From: UBA1876 sp964515395
GTDB lineage: Bacteria; Synergistota; Synergistia; Synergistales; Thermovirgaceae
NCBI GenBank assembly: GCA_964515395.1
Contig: CAZERC010000013.1
Coordinates: 1 to 48,766 of the forward strand
Reading direction: 5' to 3'
Length of the DNA: 48,766 nt
Shown: one piece after another, positions 25,211 to 33,982 of the stretch
How positions within the stretch are numbered: the first letter of the stretch is position 1
Layout of the letters: each line of letters starts with the position of its first letter
Made by a program: the position numbers and the translations under genes
Notes under the pieces: model-generated
Databases searched by the model: none
What the model was told of the DNA's origin: nothing
What the model saw: the letters and a program-made list of their open reading frames with translations, nothing else

Positions 25211-27100
25211 ATGAGCCGTTTGGACGGATATGCAGGAAAGATCCTCCACATCGACCTGACAGCCGGAACGTGGTCGCTCGAACCTCTTGATGAAGAAGAC
25301 GCGCGGTTGTACCTGGGCGGAGCGGGACTGGCGGCGAAAATCCTTTACTCCGGAATGCCGCGGGGCGCTGATCCGCTGGGCCCGGAGAACCTGATGGTTT
25401 TTGCCACCGGACCGCTCACGGGGACCGGTGCGCCGGGATCGGGAAGCATCGACCTGTGTTTCAAGTCACCTCTCACGGGGATATGGGCCGAATCCAGGAG
25501 CGGAAGCGATTTCGGCGGGATGCTTCGCAAGGCGGGCTTTGATGCCGTGGTCGTTTCCGGCGTTTCGGAAAAGCCGGTCTGTCTCGTTGTGGACGGAAAC
25601 GAGATTGCCCTTCGTCCTGCCCGTGACCTGGCCGGACGACCCGTTTCGGAGCGGGTCAGGGTCCTCAAGAACTCCATCGGCGCTGATTTCGAGACGGCCG
25701 TCATCGGTCCGGCGGGGGAGAACAAGGTCCGCTATGCCACGGTCATGTTCGGTGACGAAGGATCCAGGGCCGCGGGACGAAGCGGCGGAGGTGCCGTCAT
25801 GGGGGCGAAGAACCTCCTCGCCCTTGCCGTCAGGGGGAAGGCCTCCGTTCCCGTGGCTGACGAGGACGCCTTCAGGGAAACGGTGAAAAGAGTAACGAAG
25901 CGCCTCGTGGACGACCCGTCCAACGCTGTCTGGGCGAAAGAGGGAACCACGGGCGAACTGGCCCGGGCCGACAAGTCCGGAGACTGGCCGACGAAAAACT
26001 GGGCGGCCAACTCCTGGGGAAAGGGGCCGGAGCTTTTCGACCATTTCCGGAAAAAGAACTTCATCGAGGCCAGAGGATGCTACACGGGCTGCGTCCTTCG
26101 GTGCGGAAGAGTGGCCCAGGTGACAGAAGGCCCCTGGAAGACGCCCGCCCACGAAGGCTGTGAGTACGAGACCATGTCCAGCTTCACCTCGTATCTTTTG
26201 AACGAGGACGTCGACGCCGCCGTTCATGCCTCCCGGGTGTGCAACGAGATGGGGATTGACACCATTTCCGCCGGTTCGGTCATCGCCTTTGCCATGGACT
26301 GTTTCGAACAGGGACTGATAGATCCTTCCGACAACAATGGCCGCACCCTCGAATGGGGTGACATGGAAGGGGCCTTGGATCTTTTGAAACGGATCGTCCG
26401 CAGGGAAGGCCTCGGAGACCTTTTGGCCGAGGGCTCGCGGGAAGCTGCGAAGCGGATCGGAGGCGGCGCGGAAAGCCTGGCCGTTCACGTGAAGGGACTT
26501 GAAGGTCCCGCTCACGACCCGCGCTCCGGGAAGGCCCTTGGCCTCTCCTACGGCGTCGGCAACACGGGCATGAACCATATTCATCCCATCGAGGGGATGG
26601 CCTGGGATGCAGGGAAGGCCGATTTCGGCCTTTTGCCCTACGGGCTTCCCGACCCTGCCGGAATCGACCGCTGGGACGAACCCGGAAAAGGAGAAGCCGT
26701 CAAGATTCTCCATGATTTCGGCATGCTCCCGGATATGCTGGGCACCTGCAAGTTCTATGCCTATTCCGGCGTGACCGTTGACGACATGGCCGAAATGATG
26801 ACGGCCCTGACAGGAAGGACCGTCACCGGGAAAGATCTCCTCAAGGCAGGGAGCCGGACCTATACCCTGCAACGGCTTTTCAACGTCCGCGAGGGCGTGA
26901 CCCGCGCCGATGATATGCTTCCCGAGAAGGTCCTCAAGCAGCCGGCCTTCGGGTACTACAGTGAAGAACCGGCGTGCGTCACGAAGCGGTACGGTGAAAT
27001 GCTCGACGAATACTACGCGGCCCGCGGCTGGGACTGCGACGGGCGCCCCACCGGTGAAACCCTGGAGTTTCTCGGTCTCGGGTGGACCCTGAAGGCGTAG
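25211..27100 (+). CDS. Aldehyde ferredoxin oxidoreductase family protein (tungsten type)
   Basis: Predicted to oxidise aldehydes to acids, passing electrons to ferredoxin, as in amino acid fermentation. The 629-aa length is normal for the family. The N-terminal cofactor domain begins GYAGKILHIDLTAGTW. The [4Fe-4S] ligands are C290, C293 and C297 (CYTGCVLRC) plus C513 (GTCKFYAYSG), spaced as in characterised AOR. A tungsten bis-pterin cofactor is expected. ATG 25211 follows a G10 tract rather than a normal Shine-Dalgarno. The last 23 codons lie in direct repeat R1, which recurs at R2 and R3. The specific aldehyde is unknown. Confidence 0.88.
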   Translation: MSRLDGYAGKILHIDLTAGTWSLEPLDEEDARLYLGGAGLAAKILYSGMPRGADPLGPENLMVFATGPLTGTGAPGSGSIDLCFKSPLTGIWAESRSGSDFGGMLRKAGFDAVVVSGVSEKPVCLVVDGNEIALRPARDLAGRPVSERVRVLKNSIGADFETAVIGPAGENKVRYATVMFGDEGSRAAGRSGGGAVMGAKNLLALAVRGKASVPVADEDAFRETVKRVTKRLVDDPSNAVWAKEGTTGELARADKSGDWPTKNWAANSWGKGPELFDHFRKKNFIEARGCYTGCVLRCGRVAQVTEGPWKTPAHEGCEYETMSSFTSYLLNEDVDAAVHASRVCNEMGIDTISAGSVIAFAMDCFEQGLIDPSDNNGRTLEWGDMEGALDLLKRIVRREGLGDLLAEGSREAAKRIGGGAESLAVHVKGLEGPAHDPRSGKALGLSYGVGNTGMNHIHPIEGMAWDAGKADFGLLPYGLPDPAGIDRWDEPGKGEAVKILHDFGMLPDMLGTCKFYAYSGVTVDDMAEMMTALTGRTVTGKDLLKAGSRTYTLQRLFNVREGVTRADDMLPEKVLKQPAFGYYSEEPACVTKRYGEMLDEYYAARGWDCDGRPTGETLEFLGLGWTLKA

Positions 27101-27110
27101 CGGAAACGGC

Positions 27111-27145
27111 AAAAAAAGGGCCGGATACAGCAATCCGGCCCTTTG
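27111..27145 (+). terminator. AOR terminator in R1
   Basis: AAAGGGCCGGAT (27115-27126) and ATCCGGCCCTTT (27133-27144) form a perfect 12-bp stem with an ACAGCA loop, preceded by an A-run. The T-run is short. Confidence 0.8.
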
Positions 27146-27148
27146 TCC

Positions 27149-27197
27149 TTACCCGGCGACCTTTGTCAGAAAGTCCGTCACGAGGTCCAGGTATTCC
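27149..27197 (-). pseudogene. 3' fragment of the alpha/beta hydrolase gene (R1)
   Basis: Fifteen codons and the stop match the C-terminus of the intact hydrolase at 39760-40515 (EYLDLVTDFLT-K-VAG, with Lys where the intact gene has Arg). Homology stops abruptly at 27197, marking the left edge of the inserted transporter module. Confidence 0.8.
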
Positions 27198-27677
27198 CTG
27201 TGGTTTTCTGAAACAGGCACTGTTGTAGTTTCCCTGTTTCTTGACCTTTGGTCATGGTGGCAAGCGCACCTTTCTCTACTTCGGTAGAGTCCTTCGGTGA
27301 GGAGCGAACCTTGCCAGCATTGTATTGCTTCCCTCCTGCCTGCTTTCCACGCATAAAATCATGGAGCCCTCATAGCGCAACGTTGATATAGTGGAGTAGA
27401 TGTTGATATGCTAAAATTGATATACTGGAAAAGACAAAATTAGATTTACATGGATTATTGCAGGTAGTGGACATGATCGGCTTCCTGCACACATTACTGC
27501 GATGTTACGTGCACGGGAGCAAGCTTTTGAGGCTTCCCGCAGGTAACTGTCGGATCTTCTTGCTCAATGAATTATGAGTGAAAGAGGCAGTGTAAAATGA
27601 ATTGTTTCCCTGACAGACGTGACGAGAAGAAGAGCCAGGCAGGGTTGTTTTTCGTCTTCGGACAGTAAGGGGAAAAT
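27198..27677. other. Leader region of transporter module, copy 1
   Basis: 480 bp without a convincing gene, more AT-rich than its surroundings. TTGATAT occurs three times (27383-27389, 27403-27409, 27417-27423). TTGATA (27383-27388) with TATGCT (27407-27412) at 18 nt is a candidate promoter; TTGATA (27417-27422) with TTAGAT (27440-27445) at 17 nt is another. Confidence 0.45.
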
Positions 27678-28628
27678 ATGGGTACGATACTTGAACTCGA
27701 AAATTTGTCGAAGTACTTCCCCCTTGACGGGCACAGGACAGTGAAAGCTGTCGATGCGGTGTCAATGAATGTCAACAGAGGCGACATTTTCGGTATCGCC
27801 GGTGAATCCGGTTCGGGGAAGACGACCCTGGGGCGGGTCGTTCTGAAGCTTCTCGACGCAACGGAAGGCACCATTTCCTATGACGGACAGGATATTACCG
27901 GTATTGACATGGAACATGAGAAGCGGCTGCGCCGGAAGCTTCAGATTGTCTTTCAGGATCCCTACGCATCTCTCCATCCGAGGAAGAAAATCAAGGATAT
28001 CATCGGCCAGGGGCTGCGGACGCACGGTCTCGTTTCCAGCGGGCAGGAAATGGTGGAGAAGGTCGGGCAGTTCCTTTCCCTTGTGGGGATGAACGAGCAG
28101 CACCTCTACCGCTATCCGCATGAGCTCTCCGGCGGGCAGCGGCAGAGGGTGTCCATCGCCCGGGCGCTGATCCTTGATCCGGAACTGGTCGTCCTCGACG
28201 AGCCCACGTCTTCACTGGACGTTTCGGTTCAGGCTGAGGTGCTGAAACTGCTGAAACGTCTCCGGGACGAACTGAATCTCACCTATCTTTTCATCACACA
28301 CGATCTCTCCGTTGTCAGGCTTTTTACCGAGAAACTGGCCATACTCTATCTCGGAAGAATCATGGAGATAGGGAAAACGGAAACAATCTTCAAGCAGCCT
28401 CTTCATCCCTATACTGAAGCGCTCATATCGGTAACGCCCAAGCTCGATCCGGATAAAAGGGGGGGCAAAATCATTTTGAAGGGAGAAATCCCGAGCCCCA
28501 TCGATCCTCCCAAAGGTTGTCCTTTCCACACACGCTGTTTCAAAAAAATCGGCTCCGTCTGCGAAACCGAGCGTCCGGAACTCAAGGATGTCGGCGACGG
28601 GCATTGTGTTGCCTGTCACCTTTACTAG
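27678..28628 (+). CDS. Peptide ABC transporter ATPase, DppF/OppF type (copy 1)
   Basis: 316 aa. Walker A GESGSGKT, signature LSGGQRQRV, Walker B LVVLDEPTSSLD and switch His in FITHD are intact. The C-terminal oligopeptide extension has CPFHTRCFKKIGSVC. Unlike the dpp operon at 14.8-20.3 kb, this ATPase is the first gene, ahead of the binding protein. ATG 27678 follows AAGGGG. Identical copy at 33983-34933. Confidence 0.9.
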   Translation: MGTILELENLSKYFPLDGHRTVKAVDAVSMNVNRGDIFGIAGESGSGKTTLGRVVLKLLDATEGTISYDGQDITGIDMEHEKRLRRKLQIVFQDPYASLHPRKKIKDIIGQGLRTHGLVSSGQEMVEKVGQFLSLVGMNEQHLYRYPHELSGGQRQRVSIARALILDPELVVLDEPTSSLDVSVQAEVLKLLKRLRDELNLTYLFITHDLSVVRLFTEKLAILYLGRIMEIGKTETIFKQPLHPYTEALISVTPKLDPDKRGGKIILKGEIPSPIDPPKGCPFHTRCFKKIGSVCETERPELKDVGDGHCVACHLY

Positions 28629-28721
28629 CCCCCGGCAAATGCGGGGAAGGTCTCGGCGGATCTGTGCCAGGAGAGGAATCAGGTGAATCGTAATGCAGAA
28701 ATAAAAGGGAGGTTGGTTAGG

Positions 28722-30278
28722 ATGAAACGTTGGAAGCGGTTATTGGTAACGGGGCTTTTCAGTGTGATGATGGTGGCAGCTCTTGCAGGTGTTGCCGCGG
28801 CGAAGCCGCTTGTGATCGGGATGAACACCGGCACCATCGTGACGCTCGATCCGGCCGCGTGCTACGAGGTCGAAGGGCACTGGCTGCTCAACAACATCTA
28901 TGACAGCCTGGTGAAGTTCAAACCAGGTTCCGCCAGTGAGATCGAGCCTTGCCTGGCGACGGATTGGGAGGTTGACGGGAAGACCCTGAAGTTCAAGCTC
29001 CGCGAAGGGGTCAAGTTCTCCAACGGTCAACCGCTGCTGGCCGAAGACGTGGTCTACTCGCTGAAGCGGGTTGTTGCGATGGGTGCAACTCCCTCCTGGA
29101 TCCTCACCCAGTTCGGCGTTGGCGAAGACGATATCAGTGCCGAAGGGAACACGATCAAGGTGAAGATGGATGCTCCCTACTCGCCGCAGCTGGTCATGTC
29201 CTGCATGACCTACATTTCCGGAGTGGTGGACAAGTCCGCAACGCAGGAGCATGAGAAAGACGGTGACATGGGGTCGGCCTATCTTGACACCACATCGGCC
29301 GGAAGCGGCCCCTATATGCTGGAGACCTGGGATAGGGAAGAGCGGATTGTTCTGAAGGCGAACCCCCACTACTGGGGCGAGAAACCCAAGATCGACCGTA
29401 TCATCCTCGTCGATATCCCCGAGTCCTCCAGCCAGCTGCTGCAGCTCAAACGCGGCGAGATCGACATCGCCTGGAACCTCGAGTATGACCAGATCCCCGA
29501 TGTCGAATCGACCAAGGGCCTCCATACCACCACCACACCCATGTTCAAGCAGATCTACCTTGCCATGAACGCAAGCGTGGAGCCTCTGGACAACCTGAAG
29601 GTGCGCCAGGCCGTCAAGTCGGCCATCGACACCGAAGGCATGATCAAGGCCATTGGCGGTGGTGTTATGGAGCTGCATACCTTTATTCCCAAAGGCATGT
29701 TCGCACATTACGAAGGTGATCCATTTCCCTACGACCCGGAACGGGCCAGGGAGCTCCTTGCGGAAGCCGGCTATCCCGATGGAATCGATATCAATCTGAC
29801 TATCCCCGAATTCCTCGCCACCGCCGGAACTGTGGCCAAGGCAAACCTGGATGCCGTGGGGATCAAGACCAATCTCCAGACTATGGCCTACACGACACTG
29901 CTTGGCAAGTACAGGGAGCAGGGCCTTGAAGTCGTCATCGCCCGCTGGGGTGCCGACTACGGCGACCCCGATGCCATGGCCAAGCCCTTTGCGCACTGCA
30001 GAACTACCGGTGACGACGCAAAGATCAAGCAGCTTGCCTGGCGGAACGCCTATGCCAGCGAAGAGCTGACCGACATGGTCGAAAAGGCGCAGTTCATCAA
30101 GGATAAGGCGGAACGTGAAGCTCTGTACGAGGATATCCAGAAGATGTGGCAGAAGGAGAGCGTCTTCGAGATTCTCTACCAGTTCTCGGGGCAGGTCGGT
30201 GTCCGGGACGCCGTGAAGAATTTCTCCCTCAATCCGCTGACAGAGACACACCTGGAGCTCGTGGGGCTCGAGCAGTAG
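28722..30278 (+). CDS. Peptide ABC transporter binding protein (copy 1)
   Basis: SBP_bac_5 periplasmic protein, 518 aa. The signal peptide starts KRWKRLLVTGLFSVMMVAAL and is probably cut after AAA; there is no lipobox. LKFKLREGVKFSNGQPLLAE and the RQAVKSAIDTEGM region are family hallmarks. The long frame opens with GTG 28683, but ATG 28722 has GGGAGG nearby and puts the signal peptide at the very N-terminus. Ligand unknown (peptide inferred from family). Identical copy at 35027-36583. Confidence 0.88.
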   Translation: MKRWKRLLVTGLFSVMMVAALAGVAAAKPLVIGMNTGTIVTLDPAACYEVEGHWLLNNIYDSLVKFKPGSASEIEPCLATDWEVDGKTLKFKLREGVKFSNGQPLLAEDVVYSLKRVVAMGATPSWILTQFGVGEDDISAEGNTIKVKMDAPYSPQLVMSCMTYISGVVDKSATQEHEKDGDMGSAYLDTTSAGSGPYMLETWDREERIVLKANPHYWGEKPKIDRIILVDIPESSSQLLQLKRGEIDIAWNLEYDQIPDVESTKGLHTTTTPMFKQIYLAMNASVEPLDNLKVRQAVKSAIDTEGMIKAIGGGVMELHTFIPKGMFAHYEGDPFPYDPERARELLAEAGYPDGIDINLTIPEFLATAGTVAKANLDAVGIKTNLQTMAYTTLLGKYREQGLEVVIARWGADYGDPDAMAKPFAHCRTTGDDAKIKQLAWRNAYASEELTDMVEKAQFIKDKAEREALYEDIQKMWQKESVFEILYQFSGQVGVRDAVKNFSLNPLTETHLELVGLEQ

Positions 30279-30303
30279 GACGCAACTTGCCGATATCCGT
30301 ACC

Positions 30304-30330
30304 CCCGGGGCGGTGGAACACCGCCCCGGG
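30304..30330 (+). other. Hairpin after binding protein gene (copy 1)
   Basis: CCCGGGGCGGTG (30304-30315) pairs perfectly with CACCGCCCCGGG (30319-30330) around GAA, followed only by CTTTG. It may protect the upstream message or act as a weak terminator. The second copy is at 36609-36635. Confidence 0.65.
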
Positions 30331-30415
30331 CTTTGCCTTGTCCCTTCATGTCAGAGTGGGCCGTTGACCCGGAGAATGCCGTGGAGGAAATCTTGTCAGC
30401 TGCGAGGAATGACGA

Positions 30416-31426
30416 ATGAGTTTTGGCCATTATGTATTGAAACGACTGGCTCTGTTTTTTGTGGTGATTTTCGGTGTCGTTACCGTCACCTTCATCATCT
30501 CGCATATAGTTCCTGCGGACCCGGTAGGGGCCATTCTCGGTGAGAACGCCCCCCAGGAGCTGGTGGAAAAGACAGAACGACAGCTCGGGCTCCATCTTCC
30601 GTTGCACCAGCAGTATCTCCGGACCCTGAAAGGGGTGGCGACGCTTGACCTCGGCATCGCATTGCGGACGAACAATCCAGTCATAACGGACCTGAAGAAA
30701 TATTTTCCTGCAACCCTGGAACTTGTCATTTTTGCAATGATCATCGCCATCATCCTCGGGATCACGCTGGGGATCATCGCGGCGGTCAAGAGGAACCAGT
30801 GGCCCGACACATTGAGCCGGATCTTCTCACTTGTTGGTATCTCCATGCCGGCGTTCTGGTTAGGCCTTTTGATCATACTGGTTTTTTTCTACCATCTCCA
30901 GCTGCTTCCGGCGGGAGGAAGGCTGGACATTACATTGTCCCCCCCGCCTACAGTCACCGGCATGTATACCATTGACAGTCTGCTGGCCGGTCAGATCGGG
31001 AAGTTCTGGAATGCCCTCTATCATCTTCTGGGGCCGGCGCTGGTGTTGGGATGGATACAAACCGCATATATCGGCCGAACCACACGCTCCTCCATGCTGG
31101 AGATCCTCAACGAGGAGTATGTCCGTACGGCACGCGTGAAGGGGTTGCCAGAGCGGACGGTGATCCTCCGCCATGCCTTCAAGAACGCCGCGATTACGGT
31201 GATTACAATGATCGGTATCTCTGTGGGGTACATGCTGGAAGGCTCGGTACTGACGGAGACGGTCTTTGGTTATCCGGGCCTGGGCCGTTACTCGGTGAAC
31301 GCCTTCCTTGCCCTGGACCTCAACGCCGTTATCGGCTCTGTGACTCTGATCGCCGTCTGTTTCGCCACCAGCAACCTCATTGTTGACCTGTTGTACGGTT
31401 TCCTGGATCCGAGGGTGAGATATTAG
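30416..31426 (+). CDS. Peptide ABC transporter permease, DppB type (copy 1)
   Basis: 336 aa, about six membrane segments. The N-terminus is LFFVVIFGVVTVTFIISHIV followed by PADPV, and the EAA loop is YVRTARVKGLPE. AGGA lies 8 nt before ATG 30416. It follows the binding protein after a 137-bp gap with a hairpin and ends 9 bp before the next permease. Identical copy at 36721-37731. Confidence 0.9.
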   Translation: MSFGHYVLKRLALFFVVIFGVVTVTFIISHIVPADPVGAILGENAPQELVEKTERQLGLHLPLHQQYLRTLKGVATLDLGIALRTNNPVITDLKKYFPATLELVIFAMIIAIILGITLGIIAAVKRNQWPDTLSRIFSLVGISMPAFWLGLLIILVFFYHLQLLPAGGRLDITLSPPPTVTGMYTIDSLLAGQIGKFWNALYHLLGPALVLGWIQTAYIGRTTRSSMLEILNEEYVRTARVKGLPERTVILRHAFKNAAITVITMIGISVGYMLEGSVLTETVFGYPGLGRYSVNAFLALDLNAVIGSVTLIAVCFATSNLIVDLLYGFLDPRVRY

Positions 31427-31435
31427 GGGATGCCC

Positions 31436-32335
31436 ATGAGTACACGACGAGAACGACTCGAGACCTGGAAGGAACGCCATGCCTCTGAAATCTCCCAGAT
31501 CCGGGAGGTGCTCTTCGCCGTCAAGAAGAGCAAATTGGCCATTGCGGGGCTCGCCATCATTTTGGGCCTGGTGGTGGTGGCTGTAATTGTCCCCCTGATA
31601 GCTCCCTATGACCCTGTGGAGATGAACCTGGGCAACCGGCTGCAGGCCCCGTCGAAAGCACACTGGATGGGAACCGATGAACTGGGGCGGGATATCCTCA
31701 CCCGGGTGCTCTACGGGACGCGCCTGGCGCTGAAGATCATAATCATCGTTCTGCTCATCGACCTCCCTCTGGGGGTGTTTCTGGGCATTATCGCGGGTTA
31801 CTTCGGCGGCTGGCTTGATGAAGTGATCATGCGTTTGGCTGATATCTTCATGGCTTTTCCCCGTCTTGTGCTTGCCATGGCCATCGGTGCCGCCCTCGGT
31901 CCCAGTCTGATCAACACGATGATCGCTATCGCCGTCACCATGTGGCCCGCCTACGCACGTCTCGCCCGCGGTGAGACACTGAGTATCAAGGAAAGAACCT
32001 TTATCGAGGCCGAGAGGTCGGTGGGGACACCACGATGGAAGATTCTTTTCTCCCACATTCTTCCTCTCTGCTCGTCGACGACTATCGTCAGGGCTACGCT
32101 GGACATGGGGAATGTTATCCGTATCGCCGCCGGCATGAGCTTTATCGGGCTGGGGGCGCAGGCACCGACGCCGGAGTGGGGGCTTATGGTGAGCACAGGT
32201 CGGGATTTCCTGGTGAACCAGTGGTGGGTTCCCACATTTCCGGGCCTGGCGATTTTTGTGACTGTCTTCGGTTTCAACCTTCTGGGGGACGGAATCCGCG
32301 ACATCTCTGACCCGCATCTGAGAAGGGGAGACTAA
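31436..32335 (+). CDS. Peptide ABC transporter permease, DppC type (copy 1)
   Basis: 299 aa. The DppC hallmark GTDELGRDILTRVLYGTRLA follows the first membrane segment, and the EAA loop is TFIEAERSVGTPR. ATG 31436 lies 7 nt after AGGGG; the in-frame ATG 31430 is too close to it. The stop and the next start share one base (TAATG). Identical copy at 37741-38640. Confidence 0.9.
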   Translation: MSTRRERLETWKERHASEISQIREVLFAVKKSKLAIAGLAIILGLVVVAVIVPLIAPYDPVEMNLGNRLQAPSKAHWMGTDELGRDILTRVLYGTRLALKIIIIVLLIDLPLGVFLGIIAGYFGGWLDEVIMRLADIFMAFPRLVLAMAIGAALGPSLINTMIAIAVTMWPAYARLARGETLSIKERTFIEAERSVGTPRWKILFSHILPLCSSTTIVRATLDMGNVIRIAAGMSFIGLGAQAPTPEWGLMVSTGRDFLVNQWWVPTFPGLAIFVTVFGFNLLGDGIRDISDPHLRRGD

Positions 32336-33315
32336 TGGCCGAGACATTAATAGACATTCAGGACCTTTACGTTAACTTCTATACCTACAGAGGCATCGTG
32401 CGTGCTATTAACGGAGTCAACCTTCAGATCAACGAAGGGGAGTTCTTCGGCCTTGTCGGAGAGACGGGCTGCGGTAAAAGCGTGACCGCCTCGGCGATCC
32501 TCGACCTTGTCCGAAACCCCGGGCGTATCGAAAGCGGCAGGATCTTCTTCAAGGGCGAGGATCTGCTCTCAATGGACAAGAACAGATTGCGCGATACGAT
32601 CAGAGGAAGAGAAATCACCATGATCATGCAGCACCCTGTTGCCGCATTGAACCCGGTCATGCGCATTCAGGAACAGATAGCCGAAGTGCTGGCGGCGCAC
32701 GGCATGAGCAAGCGGGAGGCCAAAAAGGCGGTTATAGACCGACTGGCGGAGGTCAACATCCCCGAACCGGAAAAGGTGGCCCGGTACTACCCGCACCAGC
32801 TTTCGGGAGGAATGGCGCAGCGCGTAATGATTGCGATGATGCTTTCCTCGGAGCCGTCGCTGCTGATCGCCGACGAACCGACGACGGCGCTGGATGTTTC
32901 AGTCCAGGCCCAGGTTCTGATCCTGCTGCGGGAGCTTGTCAAAAAGAAACGTTCCAGCGTTCTGCTGATCACCCATGACATGTCGGTTGTAGCAGAGGTC
33001 TGTGACCGTGTGGGGGTCATGTACGCGGGGGATATCGCCGAAACCGGCGATGTACGGGACGTGATTTTCAACCCCAGGCACCCCTACACCCAGGGACTGA
33101 TGCAGGCCATACCGTCGGAAGAACGCACCGAACTGCAAGGGATTCCCGGAACGGTTCCGGACCTGGTAACACCACCTCCTGCTTGCCGCTTCCATCCCCG
33201 CTGTTCTCATGTCATGGAGCGCTGCAAGCGGGAAAAACCGGCGGCCCGCACGGTTGGCGAGGGACATACCGTAGCATGTCACCTCTATGAGGCCATCTCG
33301 TGCAAGGCAAAATGA
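32335..33315 (+). CDS. Peptide ABC transporter ATPase, DppD/OppD type (copy 1)
   Basis: 326 aa. Walker A GETGCGKS, signature LSGGMAQRV, Walker B LLIADEPTTALD and switch His in LITHD are intact. The C-terminal extension has CRFHPRCSHVMERC. It is the last gene of the module; the module edge lies 20 bp beyond its stop. Identical copy at 38640-39620. Confidence 0.9.
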   Translation: MAETLIDIQDLYVNFYTYRGIVRAINGVNLQINEGEFFGLVGETGCGKSVTASAILDLVRNPGRIESGRIFFKGEDLLSMDKNRLRDTIRGREITMIMQHPVAALNPVMRIQEQIAEVLAAHGMSKREAKKAVIDRLAEVNIPEPEKVARYYPHQLSGGMAQRVMIAMMLSSEPSLLIADEPTTALDVSVQAQVLILLRELVKKKRSSVLLITHDMSVVAEVCDRVGVMYAGDIAETGDVRDVIFNPRHPYTQGLMQAIPSEERTELQGIPGTVPDLVTPPPACRFHPRCSHVMERCKREKPAARTVGEGHTVACHLYEAISCKAK

Positions 33316-33335
33316 GAACAGATGCGCCCGGGCCA

Positions 33336-33405
33336 GGGACTGCGACGGGCGCCCACCGGTGAAACCCTGGAGTTTCCCGGTCTCGGGTGGACCCTGAAGG
33401 CGTAG
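33336..33405 (+). pseudogene. AOR 3' fragment (R2)
   Basis: The last ~23 codons of the aldehyde oxidoreductase gene without the rest. It has a 1-base deletion (GCGCCC-ACC against GCGCCCCACC in R1 and R3) and Pro for Leu (TTTCCC). It is a non-functional by-product of the duplication. Confidence 0.85.
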
Positions 33406-33415
33406 CGGAAACGGC

Positions 33416-33450
33416 AAAAAAAGGGCCGGATACAGCAATCCGGCCCTTTG
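33416..33450 (+). terminator. Terminator in R2, behind module copy 1
   Basis: Same 12-bp stem and ACAGCA loop as in R1. It would end transcription of the first transporter copy. Confidence 0.75.
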
Positions 33451-33502
33451 TCCTTACCCGGCGACCTTTGTCAGAAAGTCCGTCACGAGGTCCAGGTATT
33501 CC

Positions 33503-33982
33503 CTGTGGTTTTCTGAAACAGGCACTGTTGTAGTTTCCCTGTTTCTTGACCTTTGGTCATGGTGGCAAGCGCACCTTTCTCTACTTCGGTAGAGTCCTTC
33601 GGTGAGGAGCGAACCTTGCCAGCATTGTATTGCTTCCCTCCTGCCTGCTTTCCACGCATAAAATCATGGAGCCCTCATAGCGCAACGTTGATATAGTGGA
33701 GTAGATGTTGATATGCTAAAATTGATATACTGGAAAAGACAAAATTAGATTTACATGGATTATTGCAGGTAGTGGACATGATCGGCTTCCTGCACACATT
33801 ACTGCGATGTTACGTGCACGGGAGCAAGCTTTTGAGGCTTCCCGCAGGTAACTGTCGGATCTTCTTGCTCAATGAATTATGAGTGAAAGAGGCAGTGTAA
33901 AATGAATTGTTTCCCTGACAGACGTGACGAGAAGAAGAGCCAGGCAGGGTTGTTTTTCGTCTTCGGACAGTAAGGGGAAAAT
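33503..33982. other. Leader region of transporter module, copy 2
   Basis: Same 480-bp non-coding sequence as 27198-27677, with the three TTGATAT motifs (now at 33688, 33708 and 33722) and the same candidate promoters. Each module copy therefore has its own control region. Confidence 0.45.

Larger units (their letters stand above)
27030..27197. repeat. Direct repeat R1 (168 bp)
   Basis: Consists of the last 23 codons of the AOR gene, its terminator, and a 15-codon piece of the 3' end of the alpha/beta hydrolase gene on the minus strand (stop at 27149-27151, reading ...FLTKVAG). It recurs at 33336-33502 (R2) and 39641-39808 (R3). R1 and R3 differ at about seven positions. Confidence 0.9.
27030..33335 (+). 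repeat. Tandem duplication, copy 1 (6.3 kb)
   Basis: This segment is repeated at 33336-39640 with a constant offset of 6305 bp. All five proteins are identical in the two copies, and intergenic sequence sampled by eye is identical. It carries R1 plus a five-gene peptide ABC transporter operon. No transposase or terminal inverted repeats are seen at the module edges (27198 and 33335). Confidence 0.93.
33336..33502. repeat. Direct repeat R2 (167 bp), chimeric
   Basis: Contains a relic of the AOR 3' end (33336-33405, plus), a terminator (33416-33450) and a relic of the hydrolase 3' end (33454-33502, minus). It matches R3 at the left diagnostic base (C at 33377) and R1 at all right ones (G at 33400, the A7 run, CTTTG). 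One C of a C4 run is missing, which breaks the AOR relic frame. Confidence 0.88.

Noticed and set aside
27178..27354. 58-codon minus-strand frame (Lys/Gly/Gln-rich) at the module edge
   Set aside because: Weak ribosome site, it ends out of frame in the hydrolase relic, and it has no recognisable family.
27198..33335. Calling the transporter module an insertion sequence or composite transposon
   Set aside because: No transposase, no terminal inverted repeats and no short target duplication. Only the 168-bp flank repeats are seen.
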